From NCBI GenBank assembly GCA_037127315.1, contig JBBBDQ010000443.1, positions 1,739,001-1,803,000 of the forward strand: DNA of 64,000 nt, given 5' to 3'. The notes under the pieces are model-generated. The model saw only the letters and a program-made list of their open reading frames with translations, searched no databases and was not told the origin of the DNA. This document shows positions 1 to 9,081 of this stretch, piece by piece. Source of the stretch: Ascarosepion bandense (taxonomy: Eukaryota > Mollusca > Cephalopoda > Sepiida > Sepiidae). Position numbers and translations under genes: made by a program. Position 1 is the first letter of the stretch, and each line of letters begins with the position of its first letter.

Positions 1-480
1 TGTGCAGTTGTTTTGAAATCTTGCACATATTCAAATTGAAAGTTGTTCTGGCCCAGATACAGATGACAATACAGTTCCATCAAGATGCATTAAGCAGATC
101 CTTTGAAATTTGGGGGACATTCACTTTTCAATGGCTGCTTTTATCTCTTTCTTTGTTGCTGGTTTTATAGGGAAACATTTTCTTTTAAGTAACCCATAAC
201 AAAAAATTCATTGGTGTATGGTCCAGTGAGTAACTGTTTTTTCTGCTTTAAAATTATCTTTGCATGCAGTGAATAGCATTGATTGACATAAATTCAAGCT
301 TCTTTCTAAAATGTTCTTCTACTTAAGCTATGTTTTGTACTTCCTTTCTAGCCCCATCAGTCCCAGTGGAGCATAGGTCATTATACCGTTATGGTGAATG
401 TCTTGGTTTGTTGTCACTGATACTTTTGTAATCTGTCTTTTTTAGAAGTAGGGGTGTTAACCCTATGCAAACCACTTTAT
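1..480. other. No gene recognised
   Basis: AT-rich sequence with no long reading frame, RNA gene or clear repeat that I can name. Confidence 0.5.
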
Positions 481-487
481 CTTCTGG

Positions 488-630
488 GCGAGATGGGAAA
501 GATGTATTAATACTTTTTCAAAAAGTATTTGTGCGTAAGTGAATGCAACAAATTCAACTGGAATTCGAACTCAGCTCTCCAGTTTCTCATTCTGAGCTGA
601 TATCCATTGCACCACAATGCATGTCCTTTT
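488..630 (-). mobile_element. SINE-A, degenerate 5' part
   Basis: Read on the minus strand it starts with the SINE-A tRNA-like head: an A-box-like stretch TTGTGGTGCAATGGATATC and a B-box-like GAGTTCGAATTCC. It then runs into the SINE-A body, with the degenerate form of the AAGGTATTAAT block. It lacks the palindromic 3' end seen in full copies, so it is truncated or decayed. Confidence 0.75.
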
Positions 631-689
631 ATTTCCAGTTGAACATGAAAATATTCTTTAACTTTTGAAAACTGTCTTATTTCAGAAAT

Positions 690-1085
690 AAATTATAATT
701 GTTTTCTCCTGAAAAAAATTTATTATTGAGTTGTGGTGTTGACTGCAGATACAAGAAACTCCTAGAGAAAGTTATAAAAGAAAGTAAGAAGAAAGGACTA
801 ATCATCAACTGTAAGAAGAAAGAAATGTCGGTAGAAATAAAAACCAAGGAGGTGAACTACAAATTGAAGATACCAAAATGAAATAAGTGCAAAAATTTAA
901 ATATCTAGGAAGTGTTTAAACACATGATGGAAAATATGATACTGAAATTCTAAGGTGCATTTGGATAGCGAAAGATGTCTTCCAAAAGTTAAGCAAAGTA
1001 TTAAGAAACAAAAAGATTACATTAAAAATAAAGAGAATTGTCGCAAAAAAGGTACAGCTGTTCTGAGTATCAGTTCTACACCGTC
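690..1085 (+). pseudogene. RTE-like LINE reverse-transcriptase fragment
   Basis: Translation gives the segment after the polymerase palm of a non-LTR reverse transcriptase. Visible pieces are ESKKKGLIINCKKKE, then after stops VQKFKYLGSV, THDGKYDTEIL and AKDVFQKLSKVLRNKKITL. The same order (KFKYL, DGK/DEK-CD-EIRR, FQKL-VLR) recurs at 57.6 kb, so both are copies of one LINE family. Several stops break this copy, and no catalytic site is included. RTE-like is inferred from resemblance to RTE/BovB carboxy ends; the clade would need a database search. Confidence 0.75.
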
Positions 1086-1094
1086 TTCTTTTCA

Positions 1095-1415
1095 ATCATA
1101 ATCGAAGAGACTATGACAAAACACCATACACAAAGCATGACAACTTGACTCAGTGGCATCTGCTACCTATCTGATGTCGTCTCCCTTATGCTCATTTTAT
1201 TGAGCCGCTGAGGCTCAGAAATTTGTATGAGTTACAAATTCATTTCACAAAATCTCTGAGCTCACACAAAGCATGTCTACTTGAATCACCACACACAAAG
1301 CATGACTTGACTCATTGGCATCAGCTACCCATCTGATATTCTCTGACTCAAGCTCATTTCATTAAATGGCTGAGACTCAGAAATTACCACTTGAATCACC
1401 ACACACAAAGCATGA
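1095..1415. repeat. Irregular tandem duplication
   Basis: Three partly overlapping copies of a segment containing ACACAAAGCATGAC, a CTTGACTCA..GGCATC block and GAGRCTCAGAAATT. The copies differ by small indels. It ends at the left target-site duplication of the neighbouring SINE-A. No coding capacity is visible. Confidence 0.6.
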
Positions 1416-1426
1416 CCACTTTATAG

Positions 1427-1731
1427 TCAGTCAGTTAAGTGCCATGCATGATACACGCTTGGGTGATCATGTCTCGAAAGAGACATGACTGACTGGGCAG
1501 AAGATTATCCCGCAGTAGGTTGCCATTGCTTTCTGCGGTAGACTGGTTGCCGACCAAGGCTACAGAACCCAATCTGTCCAATTGTTTAACCCATAACTGG
1601 AGGGAAGAGACGGATTAATACCTTTCCCAAGGGTAATTGCGCGTAAGTGAATGTGAGAATTTGATTGGAATTCGAACTCGGCTCCCCGATTTCTCGTTTT
1701 GAGCCGATATCCACTGCACCACGATGCACAT
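1427..1731 (-). mobile_element. SINE-A, full copy with target-site duplication
   Basis: Minus-strand tRNA-derived SINE of about 305 bp. The head has an A box (GTGGTGCAGTGGATATCGG) and a B box (GAGTTCGAATTCC). The body has CCCTTGGGAAAGGTATTAAT and the end is a palindromic GTCTCTTTCGAGAC followed by GGCACTTAACTGACTGAC. A perfect 11-bp direct repeat CCACTTTATAG flanks it (1416-1426 and 1732-1742), so the boundaries are firm. Transcription in trans by Pol III and mobilisation by a LINE is family knowledge. Confidence 0.92.
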
Positions 1732-1939
1732 CCACTTTATAGAGTTGACCTGAATGAAAGTTCAAATGTGCCCATGCAAGGCTTACATAATGTTCATATA
1801 GCACCCAGTGAAAACTGGTATACCACCAACAACAAAATCGTCTTAAAAGTGTTCTTTCCTCTCTACATGTCCCCACCTACTATGACCACAATACCTACAC
1901 TTTGTGATCACTTGTCGAGATGACTGAAATTAATCATGA

Positions 1940-2450
1940 GTTGGTCCTTGCATTTGTGGGGATAGTGTGTTGGTGGTTGTGTTAACTTTGTGTTGCGTCA
2001 TAGAATTGGGCTCACTGGTGGGTAGATGATCGGGTCTTGGTTTTCTTCCACCTTCATGTCTGTTGTATGGTGATCTGCCATCATCTCTTCATCATCTGCC
2101 GCATCTACCTTCATCATCATTTCAGGTCTGTCACCCGGAGGTTCACTGTCGATTAGCCTCGGCCTCTGTGAGGGTGGTTGTGGGAGTAGTTGTTTGGCCG
2201 AATAGTCTGGTATATCTACAACTGATAGAATCTTCCAGATGAACTGACGATTACATAGTGTAACTTTGCTGCTGCCATCTAACCGTATAAACTATTGCCT
2301 GTTGCTCATAGTTTTGACGATCCTTCTTGTTTTCATCCACTGCTGAAGATATGGTTGCTCCTGATTTTATACCTGTACTGATTTGCCAACCTGAAGGTCT
2401 CAGAAGGGGCAGCTGTGCGTGTTTTTGCCATTGCCCTTTCTCTCACTTCT
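1940..2450 (-). pseudogene. Gypsy integrase carboxy-terminal tail
   Basis: Minus-strand translation shows LDGSSKVTLCNRQFIWKIL, a typical end-of-integrase signature (DGS then LRNRRF-like). It is followed by a Pro/Glu/Asp-rich tail with DIPDYSAKQLLPQPPSQRP and EENQDPIIYPP. It is separated from the rest of the integrase (4.4-4.7 kb) by the inserted R2-like LINE and the TTA-rich array. Assignment is by resemblance to the tails of gypsy polyproteins, not by a search. Confidence 0.65.
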
Positions 2451-2499
2451 TCCTTCAATGTTTATGGATCTGGTGCTTCTCGTGAAGTCCATACTATTA

Positions 2500-3578
2500 T
2501 TATCTTTTATTATTTTATTATTTTATTTTTTATGATTTTTTATTACTTCATTGTATAACATTTTATTATTATTATTATTATTTTGTCATTTTTCATCATA
2601 TTTCGATTTCTGCTTTGGTCTCACTACCAACCAAGTCTGCGGGGAGACCTAAGGCAGGTAGTGGCGTGTTGTTATGGCTCCATTTCATGTTTTTCTATCT
2701 TCCCTATCATCTCCAGCATTACATAGATAAAGTTTTCCTTAGTGTGTGGGCTGTACTTAATAAGACAATTTTTTGTATATCTCTTAAGCTGGGGTTTCCA
2801 GGGATTCTTTCAATGTGTTGTTTTGTTCCATTTTTTATCATTCCAAGTGCACCTACTATCACTGGCACAACTCTTGTTTTCAATTTCCACATTTTTTCTA
2901 TTTCAATTTCCAGGTCTTTATATTTTGACAGTTTTTCAAATTCCTTGATTGCTATGTTACAATCCGCTGGACAAGCCATATCAATTAATAGACAAGTTTT
3001 CTCCTTCTGGTTTTTAACAATAATGTCTGGCCTGTTTGCTTCAATTTTTCTGTCTGTGTAGATGGTGTAATCCCATAGAATGGTTACATCTATTTCTGTA
3101 ACCGGTGCTGGATGATGTTCATACCAGTGTTTGTTTACAGCTTTTCCATAATGTTTGCACATTGCCCAATGTAAATATTGCCCAACTCTATCGTGGCGAT
3201 TTTTATATTCGTTTGGGGCAAGCACAGAACAGCCTGAGATTAGGTGGTCTATTGTTTCTTGGTGTTTATCACAAAACCTGCATTTTGGATCCATATTATT
3301 ATGCATAATATTTGCCTGAAAGTTTCTCGTGAAAAGACTTTGGTCTTGTGCTGCAAGTATAAATCCTTCAGTTTCAGACTTTAATCCAGATGCACGTAAC
3401 CATCGATGAGTATTAACTTTGTCAACATTGGATTTATTGGCACGTACTGGATATTGGCCATGCAGAGGTTTGTCTTGCCAGCACTGTTTCATCTTTTCAA
3501 GAGCTTTATCTTTGGCTTTCATTTTCATATTTTTTGCCGCAATAGTTGGTTCTTGGCTACTGTTTTGCTTTTCTACAG
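2500..3578 (-). mobile_element. R2-like (RLE-type) LINE, 5'-truncated
   Basis: Minus-strand LINE 3' end: the last part of the ORF (2719-3575) followed by an AT-rich 3' region (2500-2718). It stops abruptly at the TTA-rich array at 3.58 kb. It lies inside the gypsy relic, between its integrase core and tail. A block TTTATTATTTTATTTTTTATGAT plus ATTGTATAACATTTTA-like sequence occurs on both sides (about 2510-2570 and 4075-4132). This may be a long target duplication, or part of the array itself. Confidence 0.7.
2719..3528 (-). CDS. LINE ORF end: CCHC finger plus restriction-like endonuclease
   Basis: An unbroken 269-residue reading frame; the frame stays open a further 15 or so codons upstream to about 3575. 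From residue 83 there is a CCHC finger, CRFCDKHQETIDHLISGC (C-x2-C-x8-H-x4-C). It is followed by NRHD (110-113), RPDII (166-170) and LLIDMACPAD (180-189). The order CCHC, RHD, RPD, then D is the pattern of the restriction-like endonuclease at the carboxy end of R2-clade LINEs, which nicks target DNA for target-primed reverse transcription. All these residues are intact although the reverse transcriptase is missing, so the copy cannot move alone. It could be a fairly recent insertion. Confidence 0.8.
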   Translation of the reverse strand: MKMKAKDKALEKMKQCWQDKPLHGQYPVRANKSNVDKVNTHRWLRASGLKSETEGFILAAQDQSLFTRNFQANIMHNNMDPKCRFCDKHQETIDHLISGCSVLAPNEYKNRHDRVGQYLHWAMCKHYGKAVNKHWYEHHPAPVTEIDVTILWDYTIYTDRKIEANRPDIIVKNQKEKTCLLIDMACPADCNIAIKEFEKLSKYKDLEIEIEKMWKLKTRVVPVIVGALGMIKNGTKQHIERIPGNPSLRDIQKIVLLSTAHTLRKTLSM

Positions 3579-4132
3579 ATTATTATTATTATTATTATTA
3601 TTATATATTTATATATTTATTATTATTTTTATTTATTTATTATTATTTATATTATTGTATAGCATTTTATTATTATCATTATATATATTATTATTTATTT
3701 ATTTATTATTATTATTTATTTATTATTATATATTTATATATTATTATTATTTATATTTATTTATTATTATTTATATTATTGTATAACATTTTATTATTAT
3801 CATTATATATATTATTATTTATTTACTTATTATTATTATTTATATATTATAATATATTTATATATTTATTATTATTTATATTTATTTATTATTATTTATA
3901 TTATTGTATAACATTTTATTCTTATTATATATATTATTATTTATTTATTATTATTATTATTATTATTCATTTATTATTATATATTTATATATTTATTATT
4001 ATTATTATTTATTTATTATTATATATTTATATATTTATTATTATTTATATTTATTTATTATTATTTTATTATTGTATAACATTTTATTATTTTATTTTTT
4101 TATGATCTTTTATTACTCGATTGTATAACATT
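3575..4132. repeat. TTA-rich array with a 126-bp higher-order unit
   Basis: Almost only T and A, dominated by TTA and TATATTTA. The marker ATTGTATAACATTTTATT recurs at about 3653, 3779, 3905 and 4073, a period of 126, 126 and 168 bp. Long reading frames here encode only Tyr/Ile/Leu runs and are not genes. Confidence 0.85.
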
Positions 4133-4397
4133 TCTGCTGATGACAAGCCAAGATTTTGATTTGTTGCATTTCTATACATCATGATAACTCGCGCCAACCA
4201 ATCATGATTTAGATAACCATAACCTTTGACAGTCCATAAGCGTTCTTTTGGCTGTCTTTACAGCCAGTTCGACTCAGGTGTTGCTCTGTGAGAATGTGTG
4301 GATAATGTTTTTTTACACTTCAATCTTCCAGGAATGAGTTCTATCCCTGTGCGTCAAATAGTGGCCTTTCATCTGACAGTATCTGCTCCTGTGCACC

Positions 4398-4740
4398 CTA
4401 TGTGCAGGACCAGCTTTTTAACACATTGCATATTACTGTAGCCTTCCCTGATGGTAGCCGTGCTACTTCCATCAGGCCAGTATACCAATCTGTGTTCACC
4501 ATATAACTTTTTCCATGCATATCCAATAGGTCTGTACACGTCTTCTGGAATGAAATTCTGAGTTCAAAGGTGACATTAGGGGTTCTCTGGGCTGGGGCAG
4601 GGCAATAGTGTTGCATCTCTGGCACTGTAGCTTCATCTGTTGGATGCTGGCATCTAAATCTGGCCAAAATAACTGCTGTCTTGTGTTGGCCATCATCCAA
4701 TCCGCCTTGATGTGCAGAATGTAGCACTTCCAGTATCTCA
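4398..4740 (-). pseudogene. Gypsy integrase core, frameshifted
   Basis: Two minus-strand frames together give an integrase. One has an HHCC zinc-binding region (HSAHQGG, then MANTRQQLFWPDLDASI, then CQRCN). The other has the start of the catalytic core (TDLLDMHGKSYMVNTDWYTG, with both expected Asp). At least one frame change separates them. It belongs to the gypsy relic; the remainder of the core is lost at the LINE insertion. Confidence 0.8.
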
Positions 4741-5088
4741 GCTCTAAGCTACTTTGGTATCAGAATTTTGTCCTCTTTTATGGTTACCCCCTCCAAACAA
4801 TACAGTTTGTCTGCCATTAGCCAGAATTGTCATTGCTTTCTGCGGTAGACTGGTTGATGACCAAGGCTACAGAACCCAATCAGAATTTTTACAGTAGTTT
4901 GTGAATGAATAGTTGGAAGTCATCCTGTATGAATGTTGCTAACGTTGGAACATTCCTCATCTGTGGCTGCAGCTGCCATGATTCTATCTTAGGTTATTGC
5001 TCATAGTTTAGGATTGTGCAAATATGTGGCTATAATCAATGCTTGCATACTCTGATTGATCTGCTGGGTAATATCGGTAGTTGATGCT

Positions 5089-5390
5089 CTAATGTGCTCC
5101 AGTAATGTTGGGTATCTGTCTGGAGGTACAACCAGGTGCAGCGTTAAGTATTCCTGGGACGTGTTTAATCCAGAACCTGTAAATTAATGACTGTTCATTG
5201 AAAGTGAATAGGCAAGGGTTCTTTATATTTTCAAGGAAATGATCTGAAAATATTTTCACTAGTGGCTGGTGGTCCACTGTGACTAGCAAGTCTGGGCATC
5301 CCAGTATAAACATTCTACAGGACTCTAATCCATATATCAATGCCAGAGCCTCCTCTTCCACAGAAGAGTAGAAAAATTCTGCATCCTTTG
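5089..5390 (-). pseudogene. Gypsy RNase H, carboxy half
   Basis: Minus-strand reading frame with EEEALALIYGLESCRMF (catalytic Glu region) and LLVTVDHQPLVKIF (catalytic Asp region), then KHVPGILNAAPGCTSR, which is typical of the end of Ty3/gypsy RNase H. The amino half lies at 6310-6590, on the far side of the inserted SINE-B and hairpin. The late motif reads NAAPGCTSR, where NxxxDxxSR is usual. Confidence 0.82.
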
Positions 5391-5395
5391 TAAAT

Positions 5396-5905
5396 CAGGA
5401 TTTTTTTTTTTTTTGTTAATCGTATCACCCCGAGCAAGGCGGTAATGCCACTGATGTGCAGGGGGCTACGTAATAGTAAAAAGATTGGAAAAGAGAAAGC
5501 TGGAAACCACATCCTAAACAGGGAACAAAGGATAAGCCTCTTCACCTGTTCAATAGACATGGGTGGAGTGTGAACCAGGCGATAGATAGATCTATCTACT
5601 CCAATTGGAAAAAAAAACAAAGTGAGAAGATTGGAAAAGAGAAAGCCAGAAACCACATCCTAAACAGGGAACAAGGGATAAGCCTCTTCACCTGTTCAAT
5701 AGACGTGGGTGGAGTGTGAACCGAGCGATAGTTTAGTCTATCTACTCCAATTGAAAAAAAAAAGAAAACAAAGTGAGAAGATTAAAAAAGAGAAAACCGG
5801 AAACCGCATCCTAAACAGGAAACAAGGGATGAGCCTCTTCACCTGTTCAATAGACGTGGGTGGGGTGTGAACTGGGCGATAGATAGATCTATCTACTCCA
5901 ATTAA
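5396..5905 (-). mobile_element. SINE-B, trimeric copy
   Basis: On the minus strand three copies of a roughly 148-bp body lie in tandem, ending in a LINE-like tail. The head marker TCTATCTACTCC occurs at 5591, 5737 and 5888 on the plus strand. Each unit has GGAGTAGATAGA, a B-box-like GGTTCACACTCCACC and GAACAGGTGAAGAGGC. The tail CCCCTGCACATCAGTGGC, then CTTGCTCGGGGTGATACG and A-run, occurs once at the left end. A second trimer is at 58.3 kb and a monomer at 56.0 kb. Translations of this block look like proteins but are SINE artefacts. Confidence 0.85.
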
Positions 5906-6077
5906 AGACAGAATATCTACTTGTACGAGTATCGATGTAAAAATAATGTTCAAACAAATCATATATATATATATATATCCGAGTGAGTATAGAATGAGGA
6001 GAGAAAAAAGAAAAATTTTTTCCGTCCAAAACATTAATTTAAAACAGTGCTCGATATATGATGTATAGAGCAGTGAA

Positions 6078-6243
6078 TATTTATTATAAATTATGTTTTA
6101 GAACATGTACATAATTTCTTCTATATATGTCCTCTTCCCTACAATCATATGTTTGTTTCAGTGTTTGGATTTAAACACTTCCTCAGGAGAAAAAGGTTCC
6201 CCTGAGGAAGTGTTTAAATCCAAACACTGAAACATAATTTATA

Positions 6244-6253
<10 letters not shown>
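6078..6253. repeat. Hairpin element with hammerhead-like core
   Basis: Perfect 33-bp inverted arms (6155-6187 and 6201-6233) around a 13-bp spacer. Outer arms TATTTATTATAAATTATG (about 6079-6096) and its complement (about 6233-6252) extend the fold, and a (TA)n run follows. Each arm reads CCTGAGGA, a 7-bp stem with loop, then GAAAC. Confidence 0.9.

Positions 6254-6292
<39 letters not shown>
6254..6292. repeat. (TA)n microsatellite
   Basis: Uninterrupted TA dinucleotides directly abutting the hairpin element. Confidence 0.95.
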
Positions 6293-6299
<7 letters not shown>

Positions 6300-6309
6300 T
6301 AGGGTTATT

Positions 6310-6590
6310 CTAACAGGAGATATTGGTATAGAATAAAAAGTGAGAGGCCGTGAACATTTTGTTTGGGGTCAGCATTATTTTCCAGAAGTTCTTATTACAG
6401 TTTGGGCCCGACTTTGTTGGGCATTGGCAGTGTCTCTGGAAGAGAAAGTACCCAATGCCAGTTTTGCTGTAGTCAGTCAAGAGGTATGTTGCTCTCTTCA
6501 TTTCAAATGTTTTCACCCACTCCTCAATCTTCTGAGTGATGTTTCTTTTTTTGATTCTTCAAAAAGACTGTCCAGGATAGCATCCTAATA
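6310..6590 (-). pseudogene. Gypsy RNase H, amino half
   Basis: Minus-strand frame containing ATYLLTDYSKTGIGYFLFQ, the first catalytic Asp motif of RNase H, then HCQCPTKSGPNC and NFWKIMLT. It ends where the hairpin and SINE-B insertion begin, and the domain resumes at 5390. The reverse transcriptase end lies upstream at 6.6-6.8 kb in degraded form. Confidence 0.8.
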
Positions 6591-6787
6591 GAACTTGTGA
6601 TCCTTTGTGTCTAATAATTACCAGAAGGGGTCCATAACCTCATCTTGTGAAAATGCATACAAAACCTGACCAGCCTGAACCAGGATCTGACACCTGTGAT
6701 GGTCATGGGAGTCAGGAAGTTAATAATGGCTTCAGCCATTCTTTTAGCTGGCTTTATAATTCTTTATTACCATGTAATTAAAAAGCC

Positions 6788-7078
6788 GATGTGCATTGTG
6801 GTACAGTGGATATCGGCTCGGAATGAGAAATCGGGGAGCCGAGTTCAAATTCCAGTTGAATTCATTGCATTCACTTACGTGCAATTACCCTTGGGAAAGG
6901 TATTAATCCATCTATTCCTTCCAGTTATGAGTTAAATAAGAGGACAGATTGGGTTCTAAAGCCTTGGCTGGCAACCAGTCTACCGCAGAAAGCAATGGCA
7001 ACCTTCTGCCCAGTCAGTCATGTCTCTTTCGAGACATGATCGCCCAAGTGTGTTTCACGTATGGCACTTAACTGACTG
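6788..7078 (+). mobile_element. SINE-A inside the gypsy RT, with target-site duplication
   Basis: Plus-strand copy with A box GTGGTACAGTGGATATCGG, B box GAGTTCAAATTCC, the CCCTTGGGAAAGGTATTAAT block and the palindromic GTCTCTTTCGAGAC end. A perfect 12-bp repeat AATTAAAAAGCC flanks it (6776-6787 and 7079-7090). It interrupts the gypsy reverse transcriptase, so it is the younger of the two. Confidence 0.94.
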
Positions 7079-7090
7079 AATTAAAAAGCC

Positions 7091-7718
7091 AGCAAATTCA
7101 ACCTCATCTCCTGCAAACTGAAACTTATCGAGATTGAATATGGCTCCATTCCTGCCACAGTGGGCATGTAATCCAGTGTGTGCCAGAAAGCAGATTCTAT
7201 GGTTTCGACCCAGCGAAGAGTGTTGTCAATGAAGCGACTTTTCAGGGTGTATCATCAGCAGGTGCATTTGTCTCCAGATGCATGAAAGCCTTATGGTGCT
7301 CATAGGTACCAGTAATGACCCCTGTTATGAATGTGGTTGTGTATCATGCTGTTGGAGAGAGTGGTAAACTATGGTACCCATTCCATGCGTCTGTCTTTTT
7401 AGTTCAGGAGGGTACAATGGATACTTGGTTAAATAAGGATGGAGTGTGATGGGTTTCCCTCATTGTTGCAGCATTCATTTTTTGTAGATCTACTTTTTTC
7501 CTGGGTAACCCATGCTTCTTTGGTGTAAACATCATCCTTAAACACCAAACTCTAGGTTTACCCACCAGTACTGGTTTGATAATACCCAAAGTCACATCCT
7601 GGTCAAGGTCTTTATTCACCCTCTTCTTCCAATGATGAGGGACAGGAATGGGTGTGTGCTCAGTGAATGGTCTTGCCTCAGGGGTAAATGTCATGTCCAG
7701 TAGCCTCCCTGTCATCAC
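7091..7718 (-). pseudogene. Gypsy reverse transcriptase fragment
   Basis: Minus-strand frame with EHTPIPVPHHWKKRVNKDLD, ILGIIKPV-type sequence, a KKHGLPRKKVDLQKMNAAT block and TRETHHTPSLFNQVSIV-type sequence: the start of a Ty3/gypsy RT (primer grip side). Further left, SAFWHTLDYM-like and EHHKAFMHL-like pieces occur in other frames. A plain YxDD catalytic motif is not visible, and the palm seems deleted. Dead copy. Confidence 0.8.
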
Positions 7719-7739
7719 TTGTAATGATTAATGGGGACA

Positions 7740-8505
7740 GGTATTAAACATGTATTAAACATGTATTAAACATGCTGGACTTAAAGTGTTTCTGTAACCA
7801 TTGTTCCAAATGGTCCTTATTGCTTTCAGTTGGTGCAAATGTGATCCTAGCTGGTTTATCTGGGACTGTCATTGTTCAAGAACACAGTGCTTTCTTGTTA
7901 TCTGCAATCAACATATGAGATTTTGATATCTGACTCAGGAAAATATTGGGGATTATTTCTAAGTCCTTTAGTGACGCCTCAAATCTGATGTATTCTTCAA
8001 TACATATATGGCTTGCCTGGTATCTTTATGACTGACCCTGGTTTACATGAAGACTACGCCTTTAATATGTAATTGGTCATCTTTGATTCCCCCGTATCCT
8101 ATGGGCGGTTGATATCAGTATGTCGTTGGTACACCCTAATACTTCCAGTAATTCTGGACCACTTGAACATGTTTGAGCACTAATGTTACCAATGGCATGG
8201 ATATAGTGTGTCTGGCAGCAAGTCCCATTGCCAGTGTTCACCCAAATTTGGTCTAGGATTCCGGTATGAAAATGATCTTGACTTTCAGAGATGGTGGTGG
8301 TTTAGGAGGGCTTCTATGGAATCCACTCTTACTCTATGTGAGGTGTGGTATCATTGGTAATACTTGTCTCTGTTCATGAAATGCTTTGCTTTCTATCCTT
8401 CCGTAGCCGAGTAGCTTTGATTGGTGCTTTGTTGAACTACTTGTTCATTCCATAGCGGATGCCATCTTTAATTTTTGACACATCTTTTCTATCTCATCAC
8501 TCTAT
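7740..8505 (-). pseudogene. Gypsy protease-to-RT region, degraded
   Basis: Minus-strand pieces include SKSHMLIADNKKALC and, after a stop, VPDKPARITFAPTESNKDHL then EQWLQKHFKSSMFNT. These match the linker that precedes RT in gypsy elements. A protease DTG/DSG motif is not clear. The stretch ends at the 5S-derived SINE. Confidence 0.6.
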
Positions 8506-8515
8506 ATTTATGGAG

Positions 8516-8634
8516 GCTTACGGCCTATCATGTTGAATACACCAGTTCTCGCTCGATCACCAAAGTTAAGCAATGTTGAGCCTGGTCAGTACTTAGGTGG
8601 GTGACCGCTTGGGAATACCAGGTGCTGTAAGCGT
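8516..8634 (+). pseudogene. 5S rRNA-like unit 1
   Basis: Nearly full-length 5S: GCTTACGGCCTATCA start, CGATCACCAAAGTTAAGCAA (internal promoter box A), TGGGTGACCGCTTGGGAATA (box C region) and GGTGCTGTAAGC end. It is mobile-element sequence, not a working rRNA locus: it sits inside a SINE and differs from the usual animal 5S at many positions. Confidence 0.85.
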
Positions 8635-8652
8635 ATTGTGACGGATGTGTGT

Positions 8653-8770
8653 GCTTATGGCCTATCACGTTGAATACACCGGTCCTAACTCGATCACCGA
8701 AGTTAAGCAATGTTGAGCCTGGTCAATACTTAGATGGGTGACTGCTTGGGAATACCAGGTTCTGCAAGCG
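8653..8770 (+). pseudogene. 5S rRNA-like unit 2
   Basis: Second unit 137 bp downstream of the first, with the same landmarks (CGATCACCGAAGTTAAGCAA, TGGGTGACTGCTTGGGAATA). The TTCTGCAAGCG end continues into the SINE-A head. The internal Pol III promoter looks mostly preserved. Confidence 0.85.
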
Positions 8771-9081
8771 TTTAGTGACAGATGTGCGTTGTGGTGCAGT
8801 GGATATCGGCTTGGAAAGAGAAATCAGTGAGCCGAGTTTGAATTCCAGTTGAATACCCTGCATTCACTTAAGCACTGGTACCCTTGGGAAAGGTATTAAT
8901 CCCTTCCCTCCAGTTATGGGTTAAATAACAAGGGTAAGAATTGGGGACCCTGCCCTTAAAAAAACAAATCCCAATGTATCTTGATACTCGAAAAGAAAAA
9001 TGTATTACTAGACACAAAACTTATATAAAAAACAACAATTGTTGAAAGAAAAAGGTATTACCAGCAATAAATAAATAAAAT

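Larger units (their letters stand above)
8514..8985 (+). mobile_element. Composite SINE: two 5S rRNA-like units plus tRNA-like SINE-A
   Basis: Order on the plus strand: a 5S rRNA-like unit (8516-8634), an 18-bp linker, a second 5S-like unit (8653-8770), the same linker, then a SINE-A tRNA-like head and body from 8787. The linkers read ATTGTGACGGATGTGTG and TTAGTGACAGATGTGCG, so the linker is itself the start of the SINE-A head. The body ends with a tail (CCCTTAAAAAAACAAATCCC) also present in the SINE-A at 40.2 kb. It sits in the gypsy relic. A second 5S-SINE junction is at 48.5 kb. Confidence 0.88.

Noticed and set aside
3406..4128. Long Tyr/Ile/Leu-rich reading frames
   Set aside because: They translate a TTA/TAT microsatellite array and have no biological composition.
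5315..5656. Protein-like frames with GVDRSIYR and HTPP motifs, also at 58.2-58.7 kb and 5.7-6.0 kb
   Set aside because: They are the antisense of SINE-B bodies; the similarity between sites is repeat identity, not a gene family.
7240..7262. CTGATGA...GAAAAG on the minus strand in the gypsy RT
   Set aside because: No stem II and no GAAA-C/GTC context; explained by RT-derived sequence.
8516..8770. Functional 5S rRNA cluster
   Set aside because: Only two diverged units, fused to a SINE and embedded in a dead retrotransposon.
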